Notes under the pieces: generated by a model
Seen by the model: only the letters and a program-made list of their open reading frames with translations
What the model was told of the DNA's origin: nothing
Database searches by the model: none
Shown here: one piece after another, positions 22,816-34,501 of the stretch
Position numbering within the stretch: the first letter of the stretch is position 1
How the letters are laid out: each line of letters begins with the position of its first letter
Translations under genes and position numbers: made by a program
Assembly: GCF_000182925.2 (NCBI RefSeq)
Contig: NC_026502.1
Coordinates: 186,001-250,000 of the forward strand
DNA: 64,000 nucleotides
From: Neurospora crassa OR74A
Taxonomy: Eukaryota > Ascomycota > Sordariomycetes > Sordariales > Sordariaceae
Direction of reading: 5' to 3'

Positions 22816-23706
22816 ATGTCCTCCTCCACCCCTTCCGCCCCCGCGGCCTTCCAAAAAGGCAACACGGCCCTCATAACAGGCGGCGCCTCCGGCATCGGTC
22901 TCGCCCTCGCCAAACGTCTTTTGTCTTACGGCCTCCGCGTTCTCGTCGCCGACAAAGACATCTCCTCTCTCTCCTCCCTCTCCTCCTCCCCCGACCTCCT
23001 CACTTTCGAAATGGACGTCAGCAACCTCGAATCCTGGACCCGTCTCAAGTCCCATATCGACGACGTCTTTCACGGGCAACTCAACGTCCTCGCCTTGAAC
23101 GCTGGTAGATACATTCCTACGTCTTTCAGTAACCCGGACCCGACGAACTTTTACGAAACCATGCAGACGAATCTATTTGGCGTGATTAATGGGGTTACTA
23201 CCCTTTTGCCCTTGGTTCAGGCGACTGCAAAAGAAGATGGGAAGGGGAAGAAGGGTGCAAAGGGTGCGGTGATTATCACGGGATCCAAGCAGGGAATCAC
23301 CAACCCCCCTGCGAACCCGGCGTATAATGCGTCCAAGGCCGCTGTCAGGTCGCTTGCGGAGCATTTGTCGTTTGATTTGGCCAAGGAGCATCCGAATGTT
23401 TCGGTGCACTTGTTGGTTCCCGGGTGGACGTTTACGGGCATGACGGGCGCTGCTACATCGGGAGCACAGAAGGAAAAGCCGAAGGGGGCGTGGTGGCCGG
23501 AGCAGGTGGTGGATTACTTGGAGGAAAAGATGAAGGAGGGTAAGTTTTATGCGATTTGTCCGGATAATGATGTGACGGAGGACATGGACAAGCGGAGGAT
23601 GGTGTGGGCTATGGGGGATGTGGTGGAGAATCGGCCGCCGTTGACGAGGTGGAGGCCCGAGTGGAAGGAGAAGGCCGAGGAGGGGATCAACAAGTTGGAT
23701 GTTTGA
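22816..23706 (+). CDS. Short-chain dehydrogenase/reductase (SDR), 296 aa
   Basis: NAD(P)-dependent oxidoreductase of the classical SDR type; the substrate cannot be read from sequence. Single exon. The Rossmann nucleotide-binding motif TGGASGIG is at residues 21-28, LALNAG at about 92-97, Asn119 in the helix-4 position (QTNLFGV), Ser157 in IITGSKQG, and the catalytic pair Tyr170 and Lys174 in YNASK. A VPGWTFTGM segment follows, as in the family. There is no signal peptide; the enzyme is probably cytosolic. Length fits the family. It lies alone, with no clustered biosynthetic partners, and converges on the uL24 gene. Confidence 0.92.
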   Translation: MSSSTPSAPAAFQKGNTALITGGASGIGLALAKRLLSYGLRVLVADKDISSLSSLSSSPDLLTFEMDVSNLESWTRLKSHIDDVFHGQLNVLALNAGRYIPTSFSNPDPTNFYETMQTNLFGVINGVTTLLPLVQATAKEDGKGKKGAKGAVIITGSKQGITNPPANPAYNASKAAVRSLAEHLSFDLAKEHPNVSVHLLVPGWTFTGMTGAATSGAQKEKPKGAWWPEQVVDYLEEKMKEGKFYAICPDNDVTEDMDKRRMVWAMGDVVENRPPLTRWRPEWKEKAEEGINKLDV

Positions 23707-24696
23707 GTGTCACCATACATGGCATGGAGGCTCAACGAGTGAAAGTTTCTGAGAGAATAGTGTATTGCTATCAACTACAGTCCGACAGACGAAGATGTGC
23801 CTCACCATCAAACCTCCAATATCATCGATTGCTCTCCAAGGAAGTCTGCAGGTGAGACCAGTAGGGTTCCTGGTTAGGGTCCTCTGGTTGGGTTGATCTT
23901 CGCCAGTCGTATACCTCGAGAACCGTGGGGCTGTGGTTAACGCGGAGATAATCTGGCGGTCATATGGTCCAACTGATTTGGTCAAATTCTACGTTCCTTA
24001 CGTTGTGACATGTGTCCGGGTCCAGAAAGAAGATATCATAGGGAGGTTTTACCATCCCTTGGTCCAAGTAACGACCAGACATGTGAGGCCCAACATGATG
24101 AGGCCTGTGACATGTCAAGGTTAGTAGCATACTGAAAGAACACAAAAGTCACAAGTGCAAAGACATGCACTTGCAAACCTCTGAGCAACCAGGCTTGATG
24201 ATATAACTTCGGGAGAACCTCCCATGGAGCATTTCACAAGCTTGAAGCGCAGAGGCAGCAAGTTGTATGTGAAATGGCCATTGAGAACAAGGAAACTGTC
24301 TCGATTTTTTTCTTCTTGTTGCTCTGGTTTCTCGTAATACTCCTCCTCTTGCCCTCTACCGACCCACGGGTCCTGCGAACATTCCTCCGCAGCGCTAGCA
24401 CGGGTACTGAGAAACAAGCCCAGCACTCAAGGTCCTAGACACACGGCCGTCGCTTTGTTGCCAGTCGTTTAGTAGTATAGAAGTTGAAGTTCATCGTCGT
24501 GTATGCCGTGAACCATTCGTTCGCCAAGATAGAAAAAGGGCGATATTTGGATGTGGGTATCAAGGCCCTTTTGTCGTCGAGTCGAAGCCCTGAGATCGTA
24601 CGGCGACTCCGAACGTCAAGAGGCATGGTATTGCGAGAGGCCATCACACCACCCCTCCTCCACTCATCCTTCCGTCGTCAAATCGGTCGGACAAAT
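23707..24696. other. Convergent intergenic region, 1 kb
   Basis: 3' flanks of the SDR gene (+) and the uL24 gene (-). Contains only short frames without domains. Confidence 0.6.
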
Positions 24697-25229
24697 TTAG
24701 GCGGAGACCTTGGTGGGCTTGGCGAGCTCACGGCCGCGCTTGATGCGCTCAAGGATGGCCTCACGGTCCTTGTCAAGCTTGAGCTTGGTGATGACGACGT
24801 TGGAGGGGTGGATGCCGACGGGGACGGAGGCACCGGTGGCCTTGTCGCGGGTGACGCGCTCGACGTGGATGACGTACTTGAGGCGGTAGACGGAAGTGAC
24901 CTTGCCCTCCTTGTCCTTGTTGGAGCCGCGGACAATGGTGACCTCGTCGTCCTTGCGGATGGGGATGGAGCGGACCTTTAAGCTGTTAGATTCCCATTCT
25001 TTGCTTTTTGTTGGGGTGGAGGTGTCCTACGTTGTACTTCTCACGGAGCTCCTTGGAAAGGGGAGCGCTCATGATGTTGCGACGAACGCTGGAGGGGGCG
25101 CTGAAGTGCGCCTTGCGGGCCTTGCGGCGGCTGGAGGAGACGGCTATTCCATTGTCAGCATTTCGGTATTCGTCATGTCGATAGCTGACGATGACGGTGA
25201 TGGTACTCACAGTTGTTGACCTTGACCAT
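24697..25229 (-). CDS. rpl26: Cytosolic 60S ribosomal protein uL24 (L26)
   Basis: Component of the large cytosolic ribosomal subunit near the peptide exit tunnel. Exons 25229-25211 (19 nt), 25143-25031 and 24975-24697 encode 136 aa, the usual length. The protein begins [20 protein letters not shown], has [20 protein letters not shown], then the KOW-type segment [16 protein letters not shown]...[15 protein letters not shown], and ends [14 protein letters not shown]. Introns of 67 and 55 nt carry GTGAGT and GTAGGA donors; the second has a TCTAAC branch site. Putting the first intron right after the start is common in fungal ribosomal protein genes. The start is fixed by the conserved N-terminus. 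Confidence 0.97.
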
Positions 25230-25594
25230 TTTGACTGATTTGTGCCGACCGAGGAAGGATGCCGAATTCAGAATCTCCGCGTTCTCAGAGAAGAAAGAGC
25301 AAAAATTTGAAGGTCAAGTAGTTTGTGGGTGCAATTTGGCAAAACTGTGGGGTCTGCCAAAAAGCCCTGACCGCCTTCTGCATTCAGGCTGGTCTGTGCT
25401 TGGGGCTGACAGAACGGAGGTTGCCGACAGTGACTTTCGGGCAGAGGTGTTCCTGGCCAGGGTTAGGGGTGGATGGTACTGGGACATGAGAGTGGCTCGA
25501 CGACGAGATGAAGCAACACTCAACGATATTACCAAGATTGATAATACTAACGATCCTAACTATGTAGCCAGAAAGGTGTAAAATATCTATAAAC
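25230..25594. other. Promoter of rpl26 / 3' flank of gen1
   Basis: 365 bases between the uL24 start and the GEN1 stop, both on the minus strand, so the ribosomal protein promoter must lie here or reach into the gen1 3' end. No further gene seen. Confidence 0.6.
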
Positions 25595-28500
25595 TCAATT
25601 ATCACCGGTGAGATCAATAACCGATTCTTCGCTCAACCGCCATCTTCTGTTGCTGCTGCCTTCCCTTGCAGTGTGATGTCGCATCTCTTTACTGGTGACC
25701 TCGTCTTCTGCTAAATCTTGGTCCTGGCCATAAAACAAATGACTTCTCTTTGGAGTCGCTTTGGAGGAACCAACACTTGCTTCTCTAAGCGTTCTGTCAG
25801 TGCTGGTTGCCTGTGCACTGTGTCCAGCATCACCTTCCATAGCGCTCCAGTTCCATTTGCTGCCCAAGAGATTGCTCCTAGTACTCTCTGCTCGCTGGAA
25901 TGTTCTTGGAGATGGAACCGGTGATGATCTTAAAGCCGGCGAGGACCTTTTCTCTCTCGCTAGCTCCCTTCTTGCTGATGATGAGGGCGAAAGAGTGGCC
26001 GTCGCTCGTGGTCGTAACGGGGATGGCGACTTTTGACGAGTCAATGCTCCAATGGAGACAAACGAGTCATCGTCATCCGAGTCTTCTTCTTCGTGGAGGC
26101 TGTTGAGGTCGGCCTTGTGTCTCCGGAATAAGGGAGAGTGCGCCTGCGTTCGAGAGGAAGCAACAGGTGCCGAACTTGTCGGTCGGATATCCTTGAGCGA
26201 GGCCTGAATTGCTTTCTCGAGCTCGACATCTTCGTCGGTCTCGTCCTGAAGTGCATAGTTGTTATGTTCCTTCCTCGGAAAAAGTGATGAAGACGAGGAC
26301 GAGGTGCCTACATGTACCCGGTGTGGTGGTTTAGAATCAAAGGTCTTTAGCCTACTGCTCTTCAGTGATGCAAGCATTGTTTTCTCAAACTCCTCGTCAT
26401 CATCCGATAGCGGGTCAAGCGTCTTACCCGTCGTGGAAGGCAAGACGGCGCTCTGTGTCCTGCCAAATAACCTGGACCCAGCTTGCTCCTTAGTAGTAGA
26501 AGGGTATCCAAAATCCAAGATTGACCTTTGCTTGGTGGGCGTCTTGTCTTTGCCAAACGCCGGTCCCTTCCTCGGTGAACTTGCTAATGCTGATGACTGA
26601 GATCGCCACCGTACTGGTTCTTCATCGCGCATAGATCTTTGAGAAGGGTGCCGTGTGGGATCTGACGTCGTTCTTGTTGCCGGTAGCCTTTCCTTCCAAG
26701 GAGCAATCCGCGGCGGACTACTGCCAAATGGATCTGGCGAAAACAGCCTGTTGTTCTCCAGTGGGGAATTTGGCAATCTCTTTCCGGGAACCGATGGACT
26801 GGACGAGATCAGAATAGGTTCGTGGTCGAAAAGGCTTGTTTTTGCTGCTGGTTGAGAAGATGCAATGTTCTTCGTGATCTTGGTGCTTGCTTGTGAACCG
26901 GCGAGTGACCAAGGGTTGCCGGATGGAGGTCGTGATGTTGCTGTTGTCTTTTTGCTAGTCCGGGCGGAAGATGCCTTTGTGGTACCTTTGCTTGTTGTGG
27001 TCTTAAGTGAGGTAGTTGTTGCTGTCTCGAAACGATCTGACGAAAGCGGAGGAAGTTGCTGACTGGAAAAAGGGACGTAAGACGACCTGGGCGGAGCAAT
27101 ATGTGATGACCTGGGAGGTGATGAATCCAATGATAAGTAATCGCTCGTTGACTTCGTGACAGTACCAGCAGTTGCCGATCCCTTTGTGACCTTGACGTAC
27201 TTTTCCAACGCGCCAGCAGGCATTCCACCCGTTTGCTTCGTCGTTTGTGCTTTTCTTGTCCCCTTGTTCGCAGCCTTCAACTCCTTTGCCCGTTGCTTCT
27301 CTTCCCAGATTTCCACTGTCAGAGGAACGCCCAGTTTAGCAACCGTTTCCGGAATCCAAGCAAGGTCAGGCTTAAATGGATCGAACGGCTTCGCGCTGCT
27401 GCCGCCTTGAGTGCTACCTGGCGTTTCGTCTTCAGCATCGAACTCATCGTCGCTGTTGAGAGCCAGCCCAACCCGACCGAAACCCTCATTGTCCTCCTCT
27501 TCAGGCTCAGCGTCCAGATCCAACGTAACAACCTTAATCGGAACATAGGATATCCTCAGCTCGGGAGTCGCATCCGTACTAAAATGCGTTCTCCGGCTTT
27601 TGATCGCCTTGACGAACGCTGCTTCCTCTTTCTCCTTACGACGCAGATCATCAGTGTCATCATCACCCTCGGACCTTTGCAACAGAAACTGGACAAGCAA
27701 ACTCGGTGCTAGCACACGAATAAACTTGACAGCTCCCGTCCGATACTCCCAATCAAACGTCTCCCTCACAAACACCCTCAACCCCTCCACATCCACGTCT
27801 TGCTTCCCCGGAAACTGCCTCTTCAGCCTTTGCACCGTCTCCGATTTCGACACCACCGGATGGGTGTAGTACCTCAACACCTCCAAACTCGGAAACCCCT
27901 CCGGGATATCCAAAGCCTTATGCCTCGTCCTGAAAAACCCACTCTCATTCGTCCTCAACTCCCTTGTCAACCGCTCCTTCCACCTTTCCAGCGCAGCCTC
28001 ATCAGCCCTCCTAATGCCACAAAGCTCCTTGCCAAAGCCAGCCCTCGCCGCCTCACACGCGACCTTCACACCACACCCGGGTACTCCCTCAGGCAAGTAA
28101 TCGCCTCCGCTCATCAACGCCACCAACACCATCCCCTCCCGATCCAACCCATTGATGCCCCCCTTCCTCTCATCCACATCATACACACTCACATGGGTCG
28201 GCGTCTTGGATGATCTCGTCCCCTCAGCGCTCCAATTCCTCAGCGTCTTGCGACACCCAAACATGATAGTATCCACATCCTCACTCAACACCGCATCCAC
28301 CACTCCTTCCCTCTGCAAGAGCGCACACTCGGCCTCGGCCTCACCGGGCGCATCATGGCACATGAAGCCAAACAAGCGAATCATGCGCTTAGCCATGGCG
28401 TCGGCCACGCCGTGGCTGTTGCCATAGCTGTAGGAGCGCTTGTTGCGCTTGAAGGCGGGCTTGTTGGGCCCATCGAAGACAAAGAGCGGTTGGATTGCGT

Positions 28501-28843
28501 GTCCCAAGAGGCGCACGAGCCGGTAGAAGAGCGTGCGGACTGCTGGGTTGGAACCGCCCCGCGCAGCGAGGATTTGGAATTGCCAGATGGAGATGTCGAT
28601 TGCGAGTCGCAGGGGGCGGCCGGTGGTTTCAAGGTGGGTGGTGGCGAGGGCAGTGAGGGAGATGCGTTGCCCGGGGCCGATTTCTTTGTAGATGCTACAG
28701 GAGGTAGTAAGGTTGGGTTGTTAGTGAGAGATCAATGCATTTACTGCAGTTGCATGGCCGCCGGGTAGGTGCGTGGCGATTTGTTTTTATTTTATTTTTT
28801 TTTATTTTTCATGATGTTTGGTCACTCACCCTTTGATGCCCAT
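25595..28843 (-). CDS. gen1: GEN1/Yen1 Holliday junction resolvase (XPG/FEN1 family)
   Basis: Structure-specific nuclease that cuts Holliday junctions in homologous recombination. Exon 1 is only 14 nt (28843-28830, MGIKG), followed by a 135-nt intron and exon 28694-25595; total 1037 aa. The mature N-terminus is typical of the family, so Gly2 would be the new N-terminus that contacts DNA. Acidic metal ligands sit in LAIDISIWQF (Asp38), FVFDGP (Asp79), PGEAEAECALL (Glu123, Glu125, Glu127), SEDVDTIMFG (Asp144, Asp146) and MSGGDYLPEG. An H3TH-like region with GVPGCGVKVAC follows. A segment near TVEIWEEKQRAKEL may be the chromodomain known in GEN1. The C-terminal half is disordered, Ser/Thr/Pro-rich with many S/T-P sites and acidic patches (DEEFEKTMLASL, DEDVELEKAIQASL), fitting CDK control as in yeast Yen1. 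It is longer than yeast Yen1 (759 aa). Confidence 0.94.
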
Positions 28844-29397
28844 TTTTTGGCTTGTTTTCTGCGAGTTTGTGATCACTTCAGGTCAAAAAAGTAATAGGCC
28901 AAAAGGTCAAGCCATGGTAGGAAAGCGATTGATGAGCTCGTTGTGCTTACTTGCCCGCTCTCACCAAGAAAGGTTGACGGAGGAAGATGCAAACAAAGTG
29001 AAGTGAATTGTTGTTGACGACATTTCCCTTTCTGGACAAAGGTGGGGCGCAGACGTTGGCTCGACTACCAGCGGCAGGACCCGCCTGGATGATGTGGTGT
29101 CAGATCCTTAACAGGTGGTCTATTCCTGGATGAGTAACCTCCCGCAAAAAGGGCGGTTCTTCTGTTAGCAGCCGAACAAGCGTCAGCGGACATCTCTTTC
29201 AGGCTTCAATTGCCCTTCAACTTCACTGAAAGCGTTTGAATGCACACCACGTCCACCGTCCAGCACCCTTTTCCTCTCCCGTCTCTACCATGCAACTCGA
29301 GCTCCAAAACTCCAATTGATGCGAAAACGACCATGATGATGATTTGATTACACCAATTGATTAAAATTTCTTTTTCTTTTCTTCAATCAACACCAAA
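28844..29397. other. Divergent promoter region gen1 / arp10
   Basis: 554 bases between the starts of the GEN1 gene (-) and the actin-related gene (+). Presumably a shared bidirectional promoter. No gene seen. Confidence 0.65.
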
Positions 29398-31392
29398 ATG
29401 TCAGCCTCTCTCCCCCACCGAAGCGTCGCCAACATCCGAGGGGCTGCTCCTACATCTTCCTCCCGCAGTGGCAGCAGTCACCGTGAGCGAGAGAGCTCCA
29501 GCCACCGAGACCGCGGAGACCGTGATCGTGAAAGAGGCGACCGTGACCACTCCGGCACATCAACGCCCGCGCGTCCAATTCCTACTTTCAACACGCCATC
29601 CAGCCTTCGAGCAGAGGAGGAGCTCATTGTTGTCGACTTTGGCACGCGGAAGATCCAGGTAGGCTTTGCCGGGGACTCGGCGCCTAGGGGCATCGTTTGG
29701 TTTGGTCCGGAACAGCAGCGGAGGATTGGTGATTTCAGGGACTGGCAGACGGATTATCACCAGGATTGGAGGTCCAAAGCTGCGGGGGGGAATTGGGGAA
29801 GGGATTATGAGCTTTGGAGGCCGGATGTGAGGGGCCTGGAGCTGGGGCAAGTTGGCGATAAGGTTGAGAAGGCCGTGAGGGAGGCTTACACGAAGTGGGT
29901 TTCGACGAGGTGAAGCATTCCATTGCCAAGAAGGATATGCTAACATGGATATAGATACATGCTCATCGACTCTCGTCCTCGTAGGATGGTCTGCGTTGTA
30001 CCGACAGGTCTTCCCATCCCTCTTCTATCAGCTGCTTTGGACAGCCTCTTTCACCGCTTCCAACCACCAACAGTCTCGCTGCTATCATCGCCAGTTGCTG
30101 TGGCCGTCGCTGCCGGTGTACGCTCCGCGCTTGTCGTCGATCTCGGCTGGAACGAGACGATAGTCACAAGTGTCTATGAGTACCGCGAAGTGGCAACTAA
30201 GAGAACAGTCAGAGGAGGAAGAAGGTTGACGGAGGAGACTCACCGTTTCCTTGCCAAAGAACTTGGTCATGTCCAACGAGACAGCCGAGACGACAAGCAA
30301 GAATATGTCTTGTCCTTTGAAGAGTGTCATGACATTGCGAACCGGCTGGTCTGGTGCAAGCCCTTCAAGGCAGAGAAGACGCCCAAATCCTCACCTCCAC
30401 AACCGGCATCACCAGAAGGGGAAGGGCTGGCCACTGTTGAAGAAAGTGATGAGGACAAACCCACCATCACCATCACCACCACTACCACAACCACTGCCGG
30501 CGAGAAACCACTACCCCTGCCACCCAAAGTCACCATCATCCCACTCCGCTCCGGCCGATCCCCAACTTCTGTCGAGGTAACCTTTGACCAACTCTCGGAG
30601 CCCTGCGAAAACACTTTTTTCGACTCGCAATACTCTCTCTCCAGCTTCGACGACCACGAGCTACCTGTGCACTTACTGGTCTACCGCGCCCTTCTCCAGC
30701 TTCCTCTCGACGTCCGAGCGCTCTGCATGTCCCGAATCATCTTCACGGGCGGGGGTACCACGGTCTTGGGTCTACGCAAGCGCATTTTTGACGAAGTGTG
30801 CCACATTGTTCAGGAGAGGGGGTGGGACCCCGTCTACGGAAAAGCCAAGGAACAACTACGGACGAACCCGAAACTGAAGAAGAGGCACGGCAGGCAGACA
30901 ACAAACAACAGCAACAGCAGCAGTAACAACAACAACAGCAACAACACTTTGACCACGCCCGGGGGTGTGTCCCCACCTACTGCTGCTGGTGGCGCCGCAG
31001 GAGAAGGAGGAACAGCAGCACCTGTAAGCGGCCAAGAAGAAGATGGCATCTGGCATGACGCGGCCAACTCGGTCCCGGAAGTTGATCCGATCGAGGCACA
31101 ACTTGCTCGTACCAACCCCGCCTCGAACGGCCGCAAACCCCTCCAAGGCCAGCTACGAGCGATCGAATCCCTTGGTCCCTGGGCAGGCGGCAGTCTGATC
31201 ACGCACCTGAAGGTTTCTACGGTGTCTACAATTGACAAAGACCAGTGGACCCAGCACGGCGTCACCGGGGCAACGGTCAGGCAAGCAGATGTGGAGGCCA
31301 AGACGCAGCAAAGACTAAGCTGGAACGCGATGAACAGAGGTGGGAGGGAAGGGAAGGAGCCGTGGACTCTGGGCGTCTGGGGGGCTGCTTGA
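29398..31392 (+). CDS. arp10: Actin-related protein Arp10/Arp11 (dynactin pointed-end subunit)
   Basis: Subunit of the dynactin complex that caps the Arp1 filament and supports dynein-driven nuclear and vesicle transport. In Neurospora the corresponding gene is, to my recollection, ro-7. Exons 29398-29909 and 29955-31392 give 649 aa; the 45-nt intron (GTGAAG donor, ATGCTAAC branch, ATAG acceptor) joins VSTR to YMLIDSR. Residues 1-70 are Arg/Ser/Asp-rich and disordered. The actin phosphate-1 motif is ELIVVDFGTRKIQVGFAGD (75-93), phosphate-2 is SALVVDLGWNETIVTSVYEYREV, and the adenosine motif is FTGGGTTVLGLRKRIFDEV. The actin core carries extra low-complexity loops (Thr/Pro-rich; Asn/Ser-rich), making it longer than human ARP10 (417 aa). 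Arp11-type divergence from actin is clear; Arp4, 5, 6 and 8 were considered less likely. Confidence 0.85.
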
Positions 31393-34300
31393 GCTTGAGG
31401 TTCATTCACCGCCTGCCTTTCCTGGCTGGTGACGTCGACAAGGTACTTGGGTATCTGTGAAGGAGGGATGTACCTATCTACCTGGGTACGAAGGAAGGCG
31501 GTGAGAGAGAGTGACCGAGCGTTTTCAACAGAAGGGGACCTTGACGACCCTCGGTCTGAGCAGGTTTAGTTGTTTGCTTCCCCTGGGTGGAGAGGGAGGA
31601 TGAGCTATGGGATGAGATGAAAGGAAAGGAAGAAATTATCACTCAGGGCAACAAGGTCACACAAGGAAAGAAAAGTTTTTGTAAGCATCCACTTGCGGTT
31701 GGCCCTGGCAATTTCAATCACCCTGCTTCGTTTACTCTCACTTTGCTCTGCCTCGTCAGGTTCCGATTTCGGGTTGTCTTGCGCCGTGTTTGTGGCCGAT
31801 ATCGCGTTGCTGGGTCAGTTAGTTGCTTGGGGGATATAAGCTGGCTCCTTCTTGTCAGGTCGTTTTGGCAGGGTGAGATATTGTTGGTGTATCCGAGAGC
31901 TGGCAGTGGCCGAGTACGTTTGAGTTGCCATGACGATACCCGTTTGGGAATTCCCCCGTCAAGTTTCGAGCACACAAGGCAGGTTCCCTTTGGCAAGCAA
32001 GATGCTTGTTTCCGTGTATCCCAAGTGGAAGGGGGCGCAGCTGAGCTGTTGCTTGTTCATATCAGATTCCATATTACGCAGTCAAGTCTCGGTTTCGCAC
32101 ATCACAGACACTTGCGAGTGGTCAGAAGAATAAAGGAACCCTGACTAAACAAATGACCGCCCAATACTCTTGCACTCAACACCACGTCTTGGTCACACCT
32201 CTGAAGAAGAGCTTCACGGCATGCATTTACTCATTTTCCGGGCCGCTGATGTGTAGGATTCCACACTCCATGTGCTCGTCTCAACATTACTCGAGCCGTT
32301 GTGCACGTGGTGGGATGGACGGAGGTTCACCCGCCACCGCAACACGCATATCTTCCCCGCGTTGTTGCCAGCGGCGGGATGAAGTATCATCTCAACCACC
32401 AGGATACTGTGATCGTGGTCGTGGTCGTGGTTCTCCGGGACCGAACAGAGGAAAGCTGACCGAGTTCCTGGAGCGACCGACTTCGGCTTGCTACACAAAA
32501 CAAATGACGTCGTTACCCTCTCCTGCTCCTGCCTCTTTTCCTTTGCTTTATCACCTTCTGCACCTTCCAGAGCGTACTTCTTCTTGTCTGTTCCCTTCCC
32601 TTGTTACTCCACTGGTACCATTGTAGTGTCCTTCGTCCCATGTGGCAGCCACGAAAATCAGCTCAGAAAGACGGCAGGTTCTCCACTTCAACGGGTGGTT
32701 GAAACCCGGGCTGCATAGGCATTCCTGAATAAGTCCCCAAGATGTGAACCTTCATTTCCCAAAGGGGTGGCAGAATGGGAAGTTACGATTCTGCCGGGCA
32801 GAAACTGAGCTCCGAGTTCGGGTCCTGCCCATACGTATCAGAAAATCTCCCTTGCTCCTTCCTTCGTTTTCTTTTTTCTCCTCCTTCCACAAATCTTTAC
32901 CAAGCGTTCTGAGTTGAGGGATTCTTTTTCCATCTCACTTCAGGAAGCCACGTCGTTTTGACCATCGCGTCCATCACACTTTCCACCACACGAACAACAA
33001 CAACAACAACAACACAGCTCTACAAGGCAGAATTATCCAACACTCTTACCAAAGCAATCATTATTCCTTCCATTTCTGGTTTGAATATTGATAGCGCGAG
33101 AAGTCTTACCGAGCAGCGTTACTTGTCACGGGCGACAACCATCCCTCACGACTCGCGACAGCCTAGTACCACACTTTCTGCCTTCCCTTGTCCTTCAAGC
33201 TCGTCCATCGAGTTTGAGGTACTTCTTCTACCTTCCTCTCTTCTTTGGAGACCCATCCATCTTCTTCTTCTTCTCTCTCTTTTTGATCTGTAGACGTTCT
33301 CCATCGTCGTTCTCCATCTCTCATCACTCCGACATACACACCAACACTACCGGTCGCCTCCAAACCACCGAGGCTTCAGCAAGATCACCACATCTCTGCT
33401 GGAAACAACAAACTTCCAACCCCGCACTACCTTGGTCTCCTAACCAACTTTTGTTGACCGGAAAATTTTGCTTTTTGGTCTCTATCCAAAGCTATCTTCT
33501 TCCTCTCGTCATTCCATTCTGCCATCGGTCGACTTCATCCTCTTCGGCATTTCCATCGTTGAGCTTGACTCGGTCCGCCTTGTGATCACTCAAACCAACA
33601 CTAAAGTTTGGTTGTGAGGTAAGTCTTTTTTTCAGGTTCAGTCACTGTCACCCACTCGTGCTTCACTTGCTTTCACACGTGAAGTTCTCGAAACACCAAC
33701 GACGACGACAACAACAACAACAACAACAACAACATCAAGTGCAAGTGCGCAGCTGGTACCCCTATATATTGCTTTCGTCTTCTTGGCTTGTCATCAGGCA
33801 ACAAACGCACAGACACACAAGGACATCACTGCACTTACAAGAAAAGGGGGAGTGGGTATTGGCAACACTTCACTCCCGGCATCTTAGGCACCAGACACCA
33901 CAGACACAGAGGGCATAGAAGAGACACAGGGGGAGCCAGGTTTTGGCAAGACCGGGAAGGTTGTACTCCAGGGACGGATCTTGGAAGTGTGTGGCAGCAC
34001 TTCATAACAAATCTAGGCACATACACAAACGTCGGTGGTATTAAAAGAGCTTGATGATTTGGGTTGGCATCCAAGATGAACATCATCAACAAGAGACCTG
34101 TCCATCATCCTCGTCACGTCCGCAAGTTCCTCCATGTGCTTTGGGAGCTTCAGGTGAACAACCGACCTCTCCCAGCGTACATGGTCCTCGCAGCAAAGCA
34201 CCTCCTCCGCACCACCAGGCTTTGCAACCATGTCACCATTGTGATCGAGTCAAGCGACTACTTCAGACCGCTCGACACATATCTCGACTCCTGCCCCATC

Positions 34301-34501
34301 TTCCTCTTCTCACAGTTGGAGGCCCAACATCTAACACGAGGTCCTAGCGTTCGGATACCCACCCTACCAGTTCCGGCTCTTATCCTGCCGTATCTGCCAA
34401 CTGGCGACGACGACGAGGTCGTTCTCTATCCGACACTGTTCAGCTGGCATTGTGCCGTAAGACACCGCACGTACCACGTGTTTTCTTTCATCCAAGTCAA
34501 C
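31393..34501. other. 3.1-kb non-coding stretch; long leader of the next gene
   Basis: No gene supported. From about 32800 on the plus strand is C/T- and CAA-rich with leader character; a GAG|GTAAGT donor-like site at about 33617 suggests a 5' UTR intron. A stop-free frame at 34064-34501 is in phase with the downstream start codon. Confidence 0.55.
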
